A DNA stretch of 64,000 nt from Moorena sp. SIOASIH (lineage in GTDB: Bacteria > Cyanobacteriota > Cyanobacteriia > Cyanobacteriales > Coleofasciculaceae). Where the stretch lies: assembly GCF_010671925.1 (NCBI RefSeq), contig NZ_JAAHIH010000008.1:186001-250000 (forward strand), given 5' to 3'. The notes beneath the pieces were generated by a model. That model made no database searches and had not been told where the DNA came from. It saw nothing but the letters and a program-made list of their open reading frames with translations. The number at the start of each line of letters is the position of its first letter. The stretch's first letter is position 1. Below are positions 36,592 to 45,425 of the stretch, one piece after another. A program made the translations under genes and the position numbers.

Positions 36592-36774
36592 ATGGCTAAG
36601 ATTAAGATCAACAATCTTTCAGCTCTTAATCTAACTGGCGCTGAGTTGTTTAAGGATTCAGAAAGTTTTATGATGGAACTGAATGAAGAGAGTGAAACAA
36701 CCCGTATCATAGGGGCTAGTCCAGTTTGCTGCAAATGTAGTGACTACTACGTAATGCAACTAGCAGCTCAGTAA
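36592..36774 (+). CDS. Precursor peptide 9 (Gly-Ala cleavage site)
   Basis: 60 residues. The leader MAKIKINNLSALNLTGAELF, then KDSESFMMELNEESETTR, ends IIGA, so the usual Gly-Gly is Gly-Ala (residues 41-42). The 18-residue core SPVCCKCSDYYVMQLAAQ has three Cys and two Ser. Gly-Ala is accepted by some C39 peptidases, so the gene may be active. About 230 bp after its stop match those after precursor 2. Confidence 0.82.
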   Translation: MAKIKINNLSALNLTGAELFKDSESFMMELNEESETTRIIGASPVCCKCSDYYVMQLAAQ

Positions 36775-37180
36775 AACTTCTTCGTGGAATCTTAACAGGG
36801 AACAGAGAGTTCTAAAACCGAACTTTTGCAATATTTATGGTTCTTCAGTACCTATTATGCTAAATGTCGAGTTAAAAAACTCCAAAAGCTTACTGTACAG
36901 GGAAAATTCCGCTATTCAACTAACAAAATTTTCTGAATACGGCCTCTGACCACTGTTCCCTGTTCCCTGTTACAGACTGTTTATTTAGCATAACAAGTAC
37001 GTAAGAGCCATATTTATACTTAAAATATTTCTACCTTGGCGTCTGATTGCTATTAGTTAGCATCTCTCTGCCTAAGGTAGAAATATCATAGTTAACACCA
37101 CATTATGGAGGTGTTATTGCACTTTCAGAATGTGGGTTTAATCCCTGAAGAGTAAGAAGATTAGAACTCAAGCATATTTT

Positions 37181-37918
37181 TTAATCCAGATTATTAACAA
37201 TCTCAACTTCCCCAATCTCTCCCTTCAACCACCCAGTAAACAAATCAGACATAATCTCAGACCGCAACTTCCCATCCAATTCCGATTTAACAATCTCCTC
37301 AACCAAAATCAGATGCACTCCCTTAGAACTAACAATAGGCTTAAGCAACTGTGGCGGCTCAGCAGCAAAGACAGCAGCAGAAATTTCTGGCTTAAACTCC
37401 TGACGTTTAACAATTCCCCGATATCCTCCAGAGCGGCGTAACTCAGTATCCTGGATGTATTCGTGAGCAATCTCATAGAAACTTGTCTCCCCTTCATCCA
37501 GGGCATAAAACAGTTCCATGGCTAGGTCTTTATCATCTAAAACCACTTCATAAATAACGGCAGCAGCATAATCCAGCTGATGTTCAAAGAAATAGGGTTC
37601 AACCTTATCCCCAAAGAGATGTTCAACTACCTTACCAGCCATCAAATTAGTATACACTATTTCTTCAAAATCATCTAAAGACAGACTATATTTTTGCAGC
37701 CATGCCCAAGTGTCCTCGGAATTCTCAAGTTTGTTCATTAACCGGAATTGGTCTGCTGCCTTTTGAAGTTCTTCAATCTCTACACGGATGTCAGCACTTT
37801 CAGCAGTAGCAGCAATAATCTTGCGCTTCACAATCCCTTCAATAATGTCAGGAATTTGGCAGGTTAGCTGGACTTGGTGAAGAATATCTTCAGTGGTAAT
37901 CGTAATAGCTGGTAACAT
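37181..37918 (-). CDS. PpiC/SurA-type peptidyl-prolyl isomerase of the export operon
   Basis: 245 residues. The N-terminal half (1-120) is helical and SurA-N-like. The C-terminal half has the parvulin pattern SGGYRGIVKRQEFKPEI, then LLKPIVSSKGVHLILVEE. There is no signal peptide, so it is cytoplasmic. Such genes commonly accompany C39-ABC/HlyD export genes in cyanobacterial peptide clusters, where they may help keep precursors foldable or exportable. It is encoded convergently to the precursors and downstream of the HlyD gene. Two partial copies lie at 34698 and 35926. Confidence 0.83.
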   Translation of the reverse strand: MLPAITITTEDILHQVQLTCQIPDIIEGIVKRKIIAATAESADIRVEIEELQKAADQFRLMNKLENSEDTWAWLQKYSLSLDDFEEIVYTNLMAGKVVEHLFGDKVEPYFFEHQLDYAAAVIYEVVLDDKDLAMELFYALDEGETSFYEIAHEYIQDTELRRSGGYRGIVKRQEFKPEISAAVFAAEPPQLLKPIVSSKGVHLILVEEIVKSELDGKLRSEIMSDLFTGWLKGEIGEVEIVNNLD

Positions 37919-37939
37919 GATTATTTATTGGTAATTGTT

Positions 37940-38330
37940 AATTGGTAGGGAATAGGGAATAGGGAGTAGGGAGTAGGGAGTAGGGAGTAGGGAGTAGGGA
38001 GTCGGGAGTAGGGAGTAGGGAGTAGGGAGTAGGGAGTAGGGAGTAGGGAGTAGGGAGTAGGGAGTAGGGAGTAGGGAGTAGGGAATCGGGAATCGGGAAT
38101 CGGGAATCGGGAATCGGGAATCGGGAGGTCTTGGGGGTTTCCACGACAGTTGCTGATTTTGTCTAACTCCCCACACTCCCACCCCATCCCATTCAAGTCC
38201 CCCAAACTTGGGGGATTTAGGGGGCTACTACCCACACCTCCCTCTCTTTCCCTACTCCCTACTCCCTACTCCCTACTCCCTAATAAAACCCAAGACTTTG
38301 TACTTCACCCAATTGATAATTGCTACAATT
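37940..38330. repeat. Heptamer arrays and MITE remnant between ppiC and hlyD genes
   Basis: GGGAGTA (about 19 units), then GGGAATC units (38080-38125), a G-tract palindrome (38195-38225), CTCCCTA units and a MITE right end (TTTGTACTTCACCCAATTG). All nearby open frames with PYSLLPT repeats come from the 21-nt (3 x 7) periodicity. Confidence 0.85.
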
Positions 38331-39876
38331 CCAAACCTCCCTGCTGCAACTTCTTAAATGGATCCAGAACTAAATCAATAATCCGACGCTGTCGGACAAT
38401 GACTTCTGCTGTTGCGGTGTCTCCTGGGCGGAGAGCAATACATTCCTTTGGTGTGGGCATACAGGTTTTATTGAGTTTAATTTCTAAGTCATAAGTAGGC
38501 ACTTTACCCTGCTCCGTTTCCGTCAGCTTGGAGGTTGGAGAAATTTTGATTACTTTTCCTTCTACTACTCCATAGTCTTGAAAAGGATAAGCATCAAATT
38601 TAATTTTTACTGCCATTCCTTCCCGTAACGACCCACTTTCTGAAATAGCTATCTGCGCCCGCAGGGAAAGGAAGGATCCCTGTGGAGCAATCTCGACTAT
38701 AGTATCTCCAGGTTGCACTACAGCCCCGGCACTTTTGATCGGGGACTGAAACACGATTCCCTCGATCGGGGCGGCTAACATCCTTTGATTTAACTGAAAT
38801 TCCAAGGATTTAATCTGACTTTTAGTCTGGGATAGTTCGGCTTGGAGGGTAGTAATTTGGGTGTTTATATTATTCAGTTGTTCCTCACTTTTTAGTAAAG
38901 CTAGCTTACCAGAATGAACTAAGGTTTTATAACTCCGTTCTTGCTCTTGCAAGCGCAGGCGAGCTTGTTTAATATCAGCCGATGCTTGATGAATCGTCTT
39001 TTCATAAGTACCTTGTTGCTCTTTAAGGCGAGACTGAGCTTGTTTTATTTCTAATTCAGTTCTGATGATAGTTTTCTGGGCTTCTTTGGCTGACTGTTGC
39101 ACATCTAAAAAGCGTTCTTTTGACAAAACCCCTTCTTCATAAGCGTTTTTGTAACGGGGAATTTTTTCCTCAGCACTTTCTAAACGAATGGTTTCTAATT
39201 CATAGGCAACCTTGCTAGAGTCTATCGCCCCTCGTGCCTGCTCTATTTGTGCCAATAGTTCTTCTTTTTGTAAACTGTAGGCGAACTTGAACGCTTCCAG
39301 ATTCTGCCGTGCTTGCTCGACTTGCGCCTGTTTTTCTAACTCTTGAGCTTGGTTTTGTTGCTCCTGGGTACGCAGAGCCAGTATCAATTGGTTTTTCAGC
39401 ACCTCTAATTGATTCAGGCGATTCTGTTGCCCTTCTAATTTTTTTTGTTCCTGCTGAAGTTCAGTGCTAACTAACTCCGATTCCAGTTCTAGTAAGGTTT
39501 GACCAGCCGTTACCAATTCCCCTTCTTTCACCTTAATTGCTGCTACCGTTCCTGCCACGGGAGCATCAAGTTTGATAGTTTCCCCCGTAGGTTCCAATCT
39601 TCCTCTGGCTTTCCCCGTCTCATCCACCTGAGCGAATATCGCCCAAGGTAAAGCAATACCGATAAATACTATCAAAAAATACAGTAATCCCCTTGTCCAA
39701 ACCTGGGGTAATGTATCAAGCAGTTCCTTAGTAGCATAAGACCAGTCATGACCCTGGAGTGCTTGCTCATTCCTAGGTTGATAAGTCGTTTCTTCGGTGA
39801 GTAACTCCTCATAGCCACGCTGGTCTGCAATAGTTTGAGTAGGACTATGTCCATTCAATGTATGATTTTCAGGCAT
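38323..39876 (-). CDS. HlyD-family membrane fusion protein
   Basis: 517 residues from the ATG at 39876 (MPENHTLNGHSPTQT). The upstream in-frame codons to 40158 translate only heptamers and are excluded. A short cytoplasmic tail and a single membrane helix (GLLYFLIVFIGIALPWAIFA, about 68-87) are followed by a biotinyl-lipoyl-like segment (LDAPVAGTVAAIKVKEGELV), a long coiled coil (about 150-380), and the second half-motif LAAPIEGIVFQSPIKSAGAV. It bridges the ABC exporter to the outer envelope. It sits downstream of the C39-ABC gene on the same strand, as usual for peptide exporters. Confidence 0.9.
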   Translation of the reverse strand: MPENHTLNGHSPTQTIADQRGYEELLTEETTYQPRNEQALQGHDWSYATKELLDTLPQVWTRGLLYFLIVFIGIALPWAIFAQVDETGKARGRLEPTGETIKLDAPVAGTVAAIKVKEGELVTAGQTLLELESELVSTELQQEQKKLEGQQNRLNQLEVLKNQLILALRTQEQQNQAQELEKQAQVEQARQNLEAFKFAYSLQKEELLAQIEQARGAIDSSKVAYELETIRLESAEEKIPRYKNAYEEGVLSKERFLDVQQSAKEAQKTIIRTELEIKQAQSRLKEQQGTYEKTIHQASADIKQARLRLQEQERSYKTLVHSGKLALLKSEEQLNNINTQITTLQAELSQTKSQIKSLEFQLNQRMLAAPIEGIVFQSPIKSAGAVVQPGDTIVEIAPQGSFLSLRAQIAISESGSLREGMAVKIKFDAYPFQDYGVVEGKVIKISPTSKLTETEQGKVPTYDLEIKLNKTCMPTPKECIALRPGDTATAEVIVRQRRIIDLVLDPFKKLQQGGLEL

Positions 39877-39913
39877 ATAGCTTTGGTATTTGAGTTGTGA
39901 ACATAGGATTGAT

Positions 39914-40370
39914 GGGAAAAGGGAACAGGGAACAGGGAACAGGGAGTAGGGAGTAGGGAGCAGGGAGTAGGGAGTAGGGAGCAGGGAGTAGGGAGCAGGG
40001 AACAGGGAACAGGGAACAGGGAACAGGGAACAGGGAACAGGGAACAGGGAACAGGGAATAGGGAGCAGGGAAGAGCCGTAGGGTGTGTTAGGAACGGGCT
40101 TGCAATCAGTTTCCGCTTCGTCGCCAGAGTTGGAACAGCCCGTTCCGTAACGCACCACTGGGTCAAACAGCTTTAATCAGATGCAAAAGGCAAGAGGCAA
40201 GAGGCAAGAGGCAAAAGGCAAAAGGCAAGAGGCAAGAGTAATCAACGAATTTTTTCCCACACCCCACACCCCACACCCCACACCCCACACCCCACACCCC
40301 ACACCCCACACCCTACTCCCTATTCCCTACTCCCTACTCCCTACTCCCTACTCCCTACTCCCTGCCCTAT
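39914..40370. repeat. Heptamer arrays between exporter genes
   Basis: GGGAACA/GGGAGTA arrays (39914-40072), GAGGCAA arrays (40183-40232), CCCACAC arrays (40256-40313) and CTCCCTA arrays (40314-40362). The last ends at the exporter stop codon. Confidence 0.85.
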
Positions 40371-43108
40371 AACTGCTGCTGATTCAGATAGAAATAATGT
40401 CCTCGCTTTGCCATTAAGTCTTCGTGAGTACCCTTTTCAATCAATACCCCTCTATCGAGCACTAAAATCAAATCAGCTTTCCGTACGGTAGAGAGACGGT
40501 GAGCAATCACTAGGGTGGTGCGGTTTTTGAGAATAGTATTGAGATTGGTCTGAATAATCCGCTCGGATTCTGCATCCAGGTGGGAGGTGGCTTCATCGAA
40601 AATTAATAGGCGGGGATTTCCCAACAGGGCGCGAGCAATGGCTAAACGCTGTCGCTGTCCCCCAGACAACATCCCTCCTCCCTCCCCAATCTCGGTTTCA
40701 TAGCCCATGGGCAGTTTTTGGATAAATTCATCGGCACCGGCCAGTTTCGCTGCTGCCATAATTTCTTCTAAGCTAGCTGAGGGATAAGCCAGACCAATGT
40801 TTTCTCGAATTGTCCCTCCAAACAGAAACGTATCTTGATCCACCACACCAATTTGCTGGCGCAAGGAGCCTAAGGAAAGACTGGTGATATCCTGCCCATC
40901 AATCAACACCTTCCCATCTGAGGGAAGATACAGCCCCAACATCAGCTTGGAAATGGTGCTTTTCCCGGAACCACTGCGCCCCACTAGGGCGACCATTTGC
41001 CCTGGTTTGACCTCAAAACTAAGATTTTCCAGGACATTGGTATCACTTTCTGGGTGATAGCGGAAGGTGACCTTATCAAAACGAATGTGACCGCGCAATT
41101 GAGGTAATGATTGCCGTGCTTGATAGTGCAAATCTTCTTCTGGTTGGTAATCCAGCACATCATTGATGCGCTCCATGGCAATCACCACTTCCTGAAATTC
41201 ATTCCACAGTAGCGTCAGCCGCTGGAAAGGCCTGATCACCTGACCCAGCAACATATTAAAAGCCACCAATTGCCCAATGGTGAGCTGATTTTGAATCACC
41301 AACCATGCCCCAAACCAAAGCAGTGCCGTAGTCGCTAACCCCTCGATGGTATTGCTGAAAATCTGGAGTCGATTGCTAATCACTTGCCCAGAAAAGTTAG
41401 TTTTAACCTCTTTATTTAATAACTCTTCCCAATGCCAGCGTACCGTTTGTTCAACTGCTGTAGACTTGACAGTGCGGACACCAGAAAGCACCTCAATCAG
41501 ATAACTGCTTTCTTTTGCGATCGCATTAAATACTTCCCGAGAAATTCGTTTTAAAAAAGGTGTAGAAATCAACGCTAGCAGGAAAAAAGGTGGTACAATC
41601 ACCAAAATTAGCAGCGCCATCTTCCAACTGTACCAAAACATCAACCCCACATAGATAAAAACTGTTAGTAAATCTAGCAGGATAGATAACGCTTCACCGG
41701 TAAGAAACCGCTCAATTTTACGATTTTCCTGAATCCGGGAGGTAATATCACCCACAAAACGAGACTCAAAGAAACCCAAAGGTAATCGCAAGGTATGGCT
41801 GATAAACCCCACAATTAGTGCTAGGTCTACTTTATTTGCGGTGTGGTCAAGTAAATATTGCCGCAACCCGGTAATCGCAACCCGAAACATAGTAAACATC
41901 AGCAATCCTAACCCGACAGCAGTTAGGGTGAGGGTGCTCCGTTGCACCACCACTCGGTCTAAAATTATCTGGGTAAATATCGGTGTAATCAGACCAAATA
42001 TCTGGATCATCAGGGAAGCAAAAAACACCTCCAGCAACACAACACTGTGAGGCTTTACCAATTCAAAAAATTGCCAGAAGGAGGTCTTACTCTCTTTGGT
42101 ATCCTTCAGGATTGCTGTGGGTTCCAGTAGCAGTACATAACCAGTCCAATCCGCTTTGAATTCCTGGTGGCTCAGACTTTTCTGACCAAGAGCAGGGTCA
42201 GCAATTACCACATGCTTAGGGGTAATTTCATAAACAACAATAAAGTGTTTTCCTTCCCAGTGGACAATCGCAGGTAGCTGTTGTTTTGCCAGTCGATCCA
42301 GACTAGCTTTCACCGGTCGAGTGGAAAAGCCAATACTTTCGGCTGCTGCTGATAGTCCCCGCAATGAAGCACCATTACGGTCGGCATTAGAGATATCTCG
42401 CAAGCGGTTAACACTGAATCGTTTTCCCCAATAACGACCGATCATCACCAGACAAGCAGCACCACAGTCAGAACCACTCTGTTGGGCAAAAAACGGATAG
42501 CGTCGGATCACTCGCTGCCACAAATGACCAACTTTTTGAGTAGGGCTAGGAAAGTAAGCTTTGCTAATGGTTTGCCTGGGCTTTTGGTCTCCTGAGGTGG
42601 GGATATCTTTCTTCTGCCCCACTCCTTCTACTTCCCTCACTCTCCCTTTCTTTGCTTCTGCCAAAGGACTCTCCGACGGCATCAGCAGGGAATTTTGCCC
42701 TTGGGCCTGACGATAAAAATGCTCGCGGATTTGGGGATGTTTGCTAATCAGGGGAAATAACAGTTCCGGAGTTAGATAACAGAGCTTAGTTTTGAGGGAT
42801 GCTCTGGCTGAGTAAGACTCAAAAGACTCTTCTGGAAAGAAAGTACACTCCCCAAAGGAAGCTCCAGCTTGTAAGTTGGTAATTAACTCCCCCGCACTAT
42901 TAATCAGTCTGACCTTTCCGGAAATCACAATATAAATGCCAGCCTCAGCATCTGTTGACTGCCAAAATTGACCGACCGTTGGCTCACGATATTTTATTTG
43001 TTTGAGACAGCGTGATACCTCTAATTCTGAAAGAGAATGCCCTAGAGTATGGGCGAGTTGCTGAGGGGAAATCAGTGGATTAGATTTAGATATATGTCGA
43101 ACCATCAT
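40367..43108 (-). CDS. C39-peptidase ABC exporter with N-terminal cyclic-nucleotide-binding domain
   Basis: 913 residues if started at the ATG at 43108, which overlaps the HTH stop almost exactly (TGAGATG); an in-frame ATG at 43162 would add 18 residues. A cNMP-binding-like domain (about 20-135) precedes a C39 peptidase (AQQSGSDCGAACLVM, with catalytic C215, H288 in GKHFIVVYE and D304 in IADPALG). Membrane helices (about 370-620) and an ATPase follow: Walker A GRSGSGKST, signature LSGGQRQR, Walker B LLIFDEATSHLD. It cuts leaders after Gly-Gly and exports the product. It is the likely common exporter for all nine precursors. Confidence 0.93.
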   Translation of the reverse strand: MMVRHISKSNPLISPQQLAHTLGHSLSELEVSRCLKQIKYREPTVGQFWQSTDAEAGIYIVISGKVRLINSAGELITNLQAGASFGECTFFPEESFESYSARASLKTKLCYLTPELLFPLISKHPQIREHFYRQAQGQNSLLMPSESPLAEAKKGRVREVEGVGQKKDIPTSGDQKPRQTISKAYFPSPTQKVGHLWQRVIRRYPFFAQQSGSDCGAACLVMIGRYWGKRFSVNRLRDISNADRNGASLRGLSAAAESIGFSTRPVKASLDRLAKQQLPAIVHWEGKHFIVVYEITPKHVVIADPALGQKSLSHQEFKADWTGYVLLLEPTAILKDTKESKTSFWQFFELVKPHSVVLLEVFFASLMIQIFGLITPIFTQIILDRVVVQRSTLTLTAVGLGLLMFTMFRVAITGLRQYLLDHTANKVDLALIVGFISHTLRLPLGFFESRFVGDITSRIQENRKIERFLTGEALSILLDLLTVFIYVGLMFWYSWKMALLILVIVPPFFLLALISTPFLKRISREVFNAIAKESSYLIEVLSGVRTVKSTAVEQTVRWHWEELLNKEVKTNFSGQVISNRLQIFSNTIEGLATTALLWFGAWLVIQNQLTIGQLVAFNMLLGQVIRPFQRLTLLWNEFQEVVIAMERINDVLDYQPEEDLHYQARQSLPQLRGHIRFDKVTFRYHPESDTNVLENLSFEVKPGQMVALVGRSGSGKSTISKLMLGLYLPSDGKVLIDGQDITSLSLGSLRQQIGVVDQDTFLFGGTIRENIGLAYPSASLEEIMAAAKLAGADEFIQKLPMGYETEIGEGGGMLSGGQRQRLAIARALLGNPRLLIFDEATSHLDAESERIIQTNLNTILKNRTTLVIAHRLSTVRKADLILVLDRGVLIEKGTHEDLMAKRGHYFYLNQQQL

Positions 43109-43109
43109 C

Positions 43110-43757
43110 TCATGCCATGTTGCTGGGATTGAATAACCAAAAACTATTGGACTCAGAGCCATTAGCGGATTTCAGGTCAGAAATTAAGATGCTGTGACCA
43201 TCGTTTTCTTGTCCCCTAGCTGATTTAACCTTTCTCCGTGTTGGTATAGTCGATAATCCCATCTCCTTGAGCAATCGTTGTAGGTGACGATTGCTGAGTT
43301 CAATCCCCAATTCTTTTGCCAGATGTTTGTTTAACCAATTCACTGTCCAGCGGCGAAAGGAATAACCATAATCCCGGGGACTGTGGTTAATCAGTTCTTT
43401 CAAACGTTCTAAATACTGCTCATTAACTGCCTTGGGGCGACCAATGGGACAATCCTGCCATTGGTGAGCCATCCCACTACGAGCGATATGCATCCAATGT
43501 CTTACTGTTGCGGCACAACACCCCAAGCTTTGACAAATTTCCGTTTGAGATTTGCCCTCATCTGCCAATAACATAATTTGAATCCGCTGACGGTAGGACT
43601 CATGTAAATCCTCTTCTAGGCTTTTTTGGAGTAGTTTGCGTTGGAACGGTGTTAAATAATAACTTTGAGGAATTTTGGCGTCTTTACCTTGCTCGTTGTT
43701 CATATCAATCGGTTTTCTATTTCCCACAGCCCCAAATTGGGCATTTTTAACATTCAT
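43110..43757 (-). CDS. Helix-turn-helix protein, IS630-transposase-like DNA-binding part only
   Basis: 215 residues. Two DNA-binding parts are seen: SQTEICQSLGCCAATVRHWM (about 75-94) and the winged-helix RWTVNWLNKHLAKELGIELS, then RHLQRLLKEMGLS (about 136-170). These match the N-terminal domain of IS630-type transposases, but there is no DDE catalytic domain. Its coupling to the exporter gene suggests a domesticated transposase end acting as regulator of the export operon. It could instead be a truncated transposase. Confidence 0.75.
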   Translation of the reverse strand: MNVKNAQFGAVGNRKPIDMNNEQGKDAKIPQSYYLTPFQRKLLQKSLEEDLHESYRQRIQIMLLADEGKSQTEICQSLGCCAATVRHWMHIARSGMAHQWQDCPIGRPKAVNEQYLERLKELINHSPRDYGYSFRRWTVNWLNKHLAKELGIELSNRHLQRLLKEMGLSTIPTRRKVKSARGQENDGHSILISDLKSANGSESNSFWLFNPSNMA

Positions 43758-43765
43758 TGAATGTA

Positions 43766-44098
43766 AGCATTCAGCTATCAGCTATCAGCTATCAGCGGTC
43801 AGTAATCAGCTATCAGGTATCAGCCTATGGGTTAGGTCCGATGCGTCGAAGCCTGTGCCACCCTACTTGAGGTGCTATCAGCTGATGGCTGACGGCTGAC
43901 GGCTGACGGCTGACCGCTGATATCAGCTATCAGCGGTCAGTAATCAGCTATCAGGTATCAGCCTATGGGATACGTCCCAGCCTCGAAGCCTGTGCCACGC
44001 TACTTGAGGTGCGGTCAGCCTTGAGCTGATAGCACCTCAAGTACCGTCAGCTTTTAGCTGACGGCTGACGGCTGACGGCTGACTGCTGAATGCTTACT
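43766..44098. repeat. AGCTATC and GCTGACG heptamer arrays, duplicated block
   Basis: A block of CAGCTAT heptamers, GGTCAGTAATCAGCTATCAG, a GCCTGTGCCAC palindrome and GCTGACG heptamers occurs twice in a row (from 43766 and from about 43921). Confidence 0.85.
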
Positions 44099-44100
44099 AA

Positions 44101-45425
44101 TGAGCTAGAAACCCTATATAGACCCCAAGACTTAAGCGATCGCAATCAACTTACAGTTCCAAGACAGATAGTTTCCACCTTGATGTAAGTAATTATTCGT
44201 TCAATAATAGTTGAATCAACTCTTGGTATTGATGGCTGAATTATCTCTCACAGAAGATTATATAAGTAGTCGGATCAAAATCAACGGTATACCATTAAGC
44301 AATCCTTAAAAATTTCCCATCTTTGATCCAACCCGATGGACTAAAAAGTTACAAATTTTAACATTAATTGAAAAACTTTGATCCAAGTACTTATCACTAA
44401 ACTAGTGGTTATCTAAAAGTTATCGCTTTCACGAAAAAATTACTAAACCTTTAACTCTATAAAGCTTTGATAAAGCTTGCATAAAGGTTTGAGCAAAAAA
44501 CAATGAGCAAAAAACAATGATCAGATCAAATTCCATAGTTTATTCCTTTATCCACAATGGATGTAATCTGTAATTATTGGGGGATTGGAATTAGCCACTA
44601 GCCGGAACCTTAGCAGGGATGAAGTGAGCATAACTGAAGGCTGACAAGGCTGCTTGTCACACCTGAATGCTATAGCTAGTTTTTTGATTGGAGTGGAAGC
44701 CTGAGTTAATGCATTTCCCTGGGTAAGACTTTAAAGGTGAGTGTCATACTTCACCATTTGCCACATGAGCTGAGTGTCTTGGTCGGCGAACCATGACGAT
44801 GGCTGCAAACTGCTACATGTATAAGCAATGTTGAGTTGGTAGTCACGGCTTCTTTACCTATTATTCCTTAATCACAGCCAATGCTGACAGTACCCTTTTG
44901 GGTACTGTTTAATTGCACTTTCTGTGTTAAGCCAACATGCATTTATAACAGTTCTCAATTGAATGCTATTAGGACTTACCCATTTGCCCCCGTGGGTCAC
45001 CCAAATCTGGTGGACTTTGACATCATTACCCCCCAGATTTGGGGGGCTAGGGGGGCGAAATCAACTTAACCGCGTAAGTCCTGGCTATAAACCACAACTA
45101 GGATTACATTCAAAATCTGAAGGGGGCTTGGGGAGAACTGGTTGAGGAAATTTTGCGATCGCATAACGTAAGCATTCAGCGATCAGCCATCAGCGATCAG
45201 CGATCAGCCATCAGCTAGCAGGCGCTTTAACTGCACGGGCTCGGATCAGTAAAACGAGCAGGGATTTTCAACCAGCCGTACCAGCACCCCCAGCTTGTTT
45301 ACTACCGACCGTTGATTAGCATGATAGCTGACAGCTGACAGCTGACAGCTGACAGCTGACGGCTGTTCGCGCAGCGTGCGCGTAGCGCATATGCTTACTG
45401 CTTAACCTTTTTCCCCCACAGGAGC
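44101..45425. other. Gene-free region with scattered repeats
   Basis: No convincing gene in 1.3 kb. Features seen: a hairpin at 44887-44908 (ACAGTACCC / GGGTACTGT, then TT), the REP element at about 44970-45080 with GGACTTAC/GTAAGTCC ends, and GACAGCT heptamers at 45329-45360. The open frames at 44881 and 44963 lie over the REP element. Confidence 0.6.

Noticed and set aside
37938..38235. Several open frames coding PYSLLPT or SLFPVPC repeats
   Set aside because: A 7-bp repeat gives a 21-bp (7-codon) pattern that stays open in several frames. These occur at every heptamer array and have no start-site or family support.
39877..40158. N-terminal extension of the HlyD protein
   Set aside because: These codons are almost wholly heptamer array. 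The HlyD family begins near the MPENH start.
44881..45145. Two small plus-strand frames
   Set aside because: They overlie a REP element (GGACTTAC ends, G-tract palindrome) and a hairpin, with no protein-like pattern.
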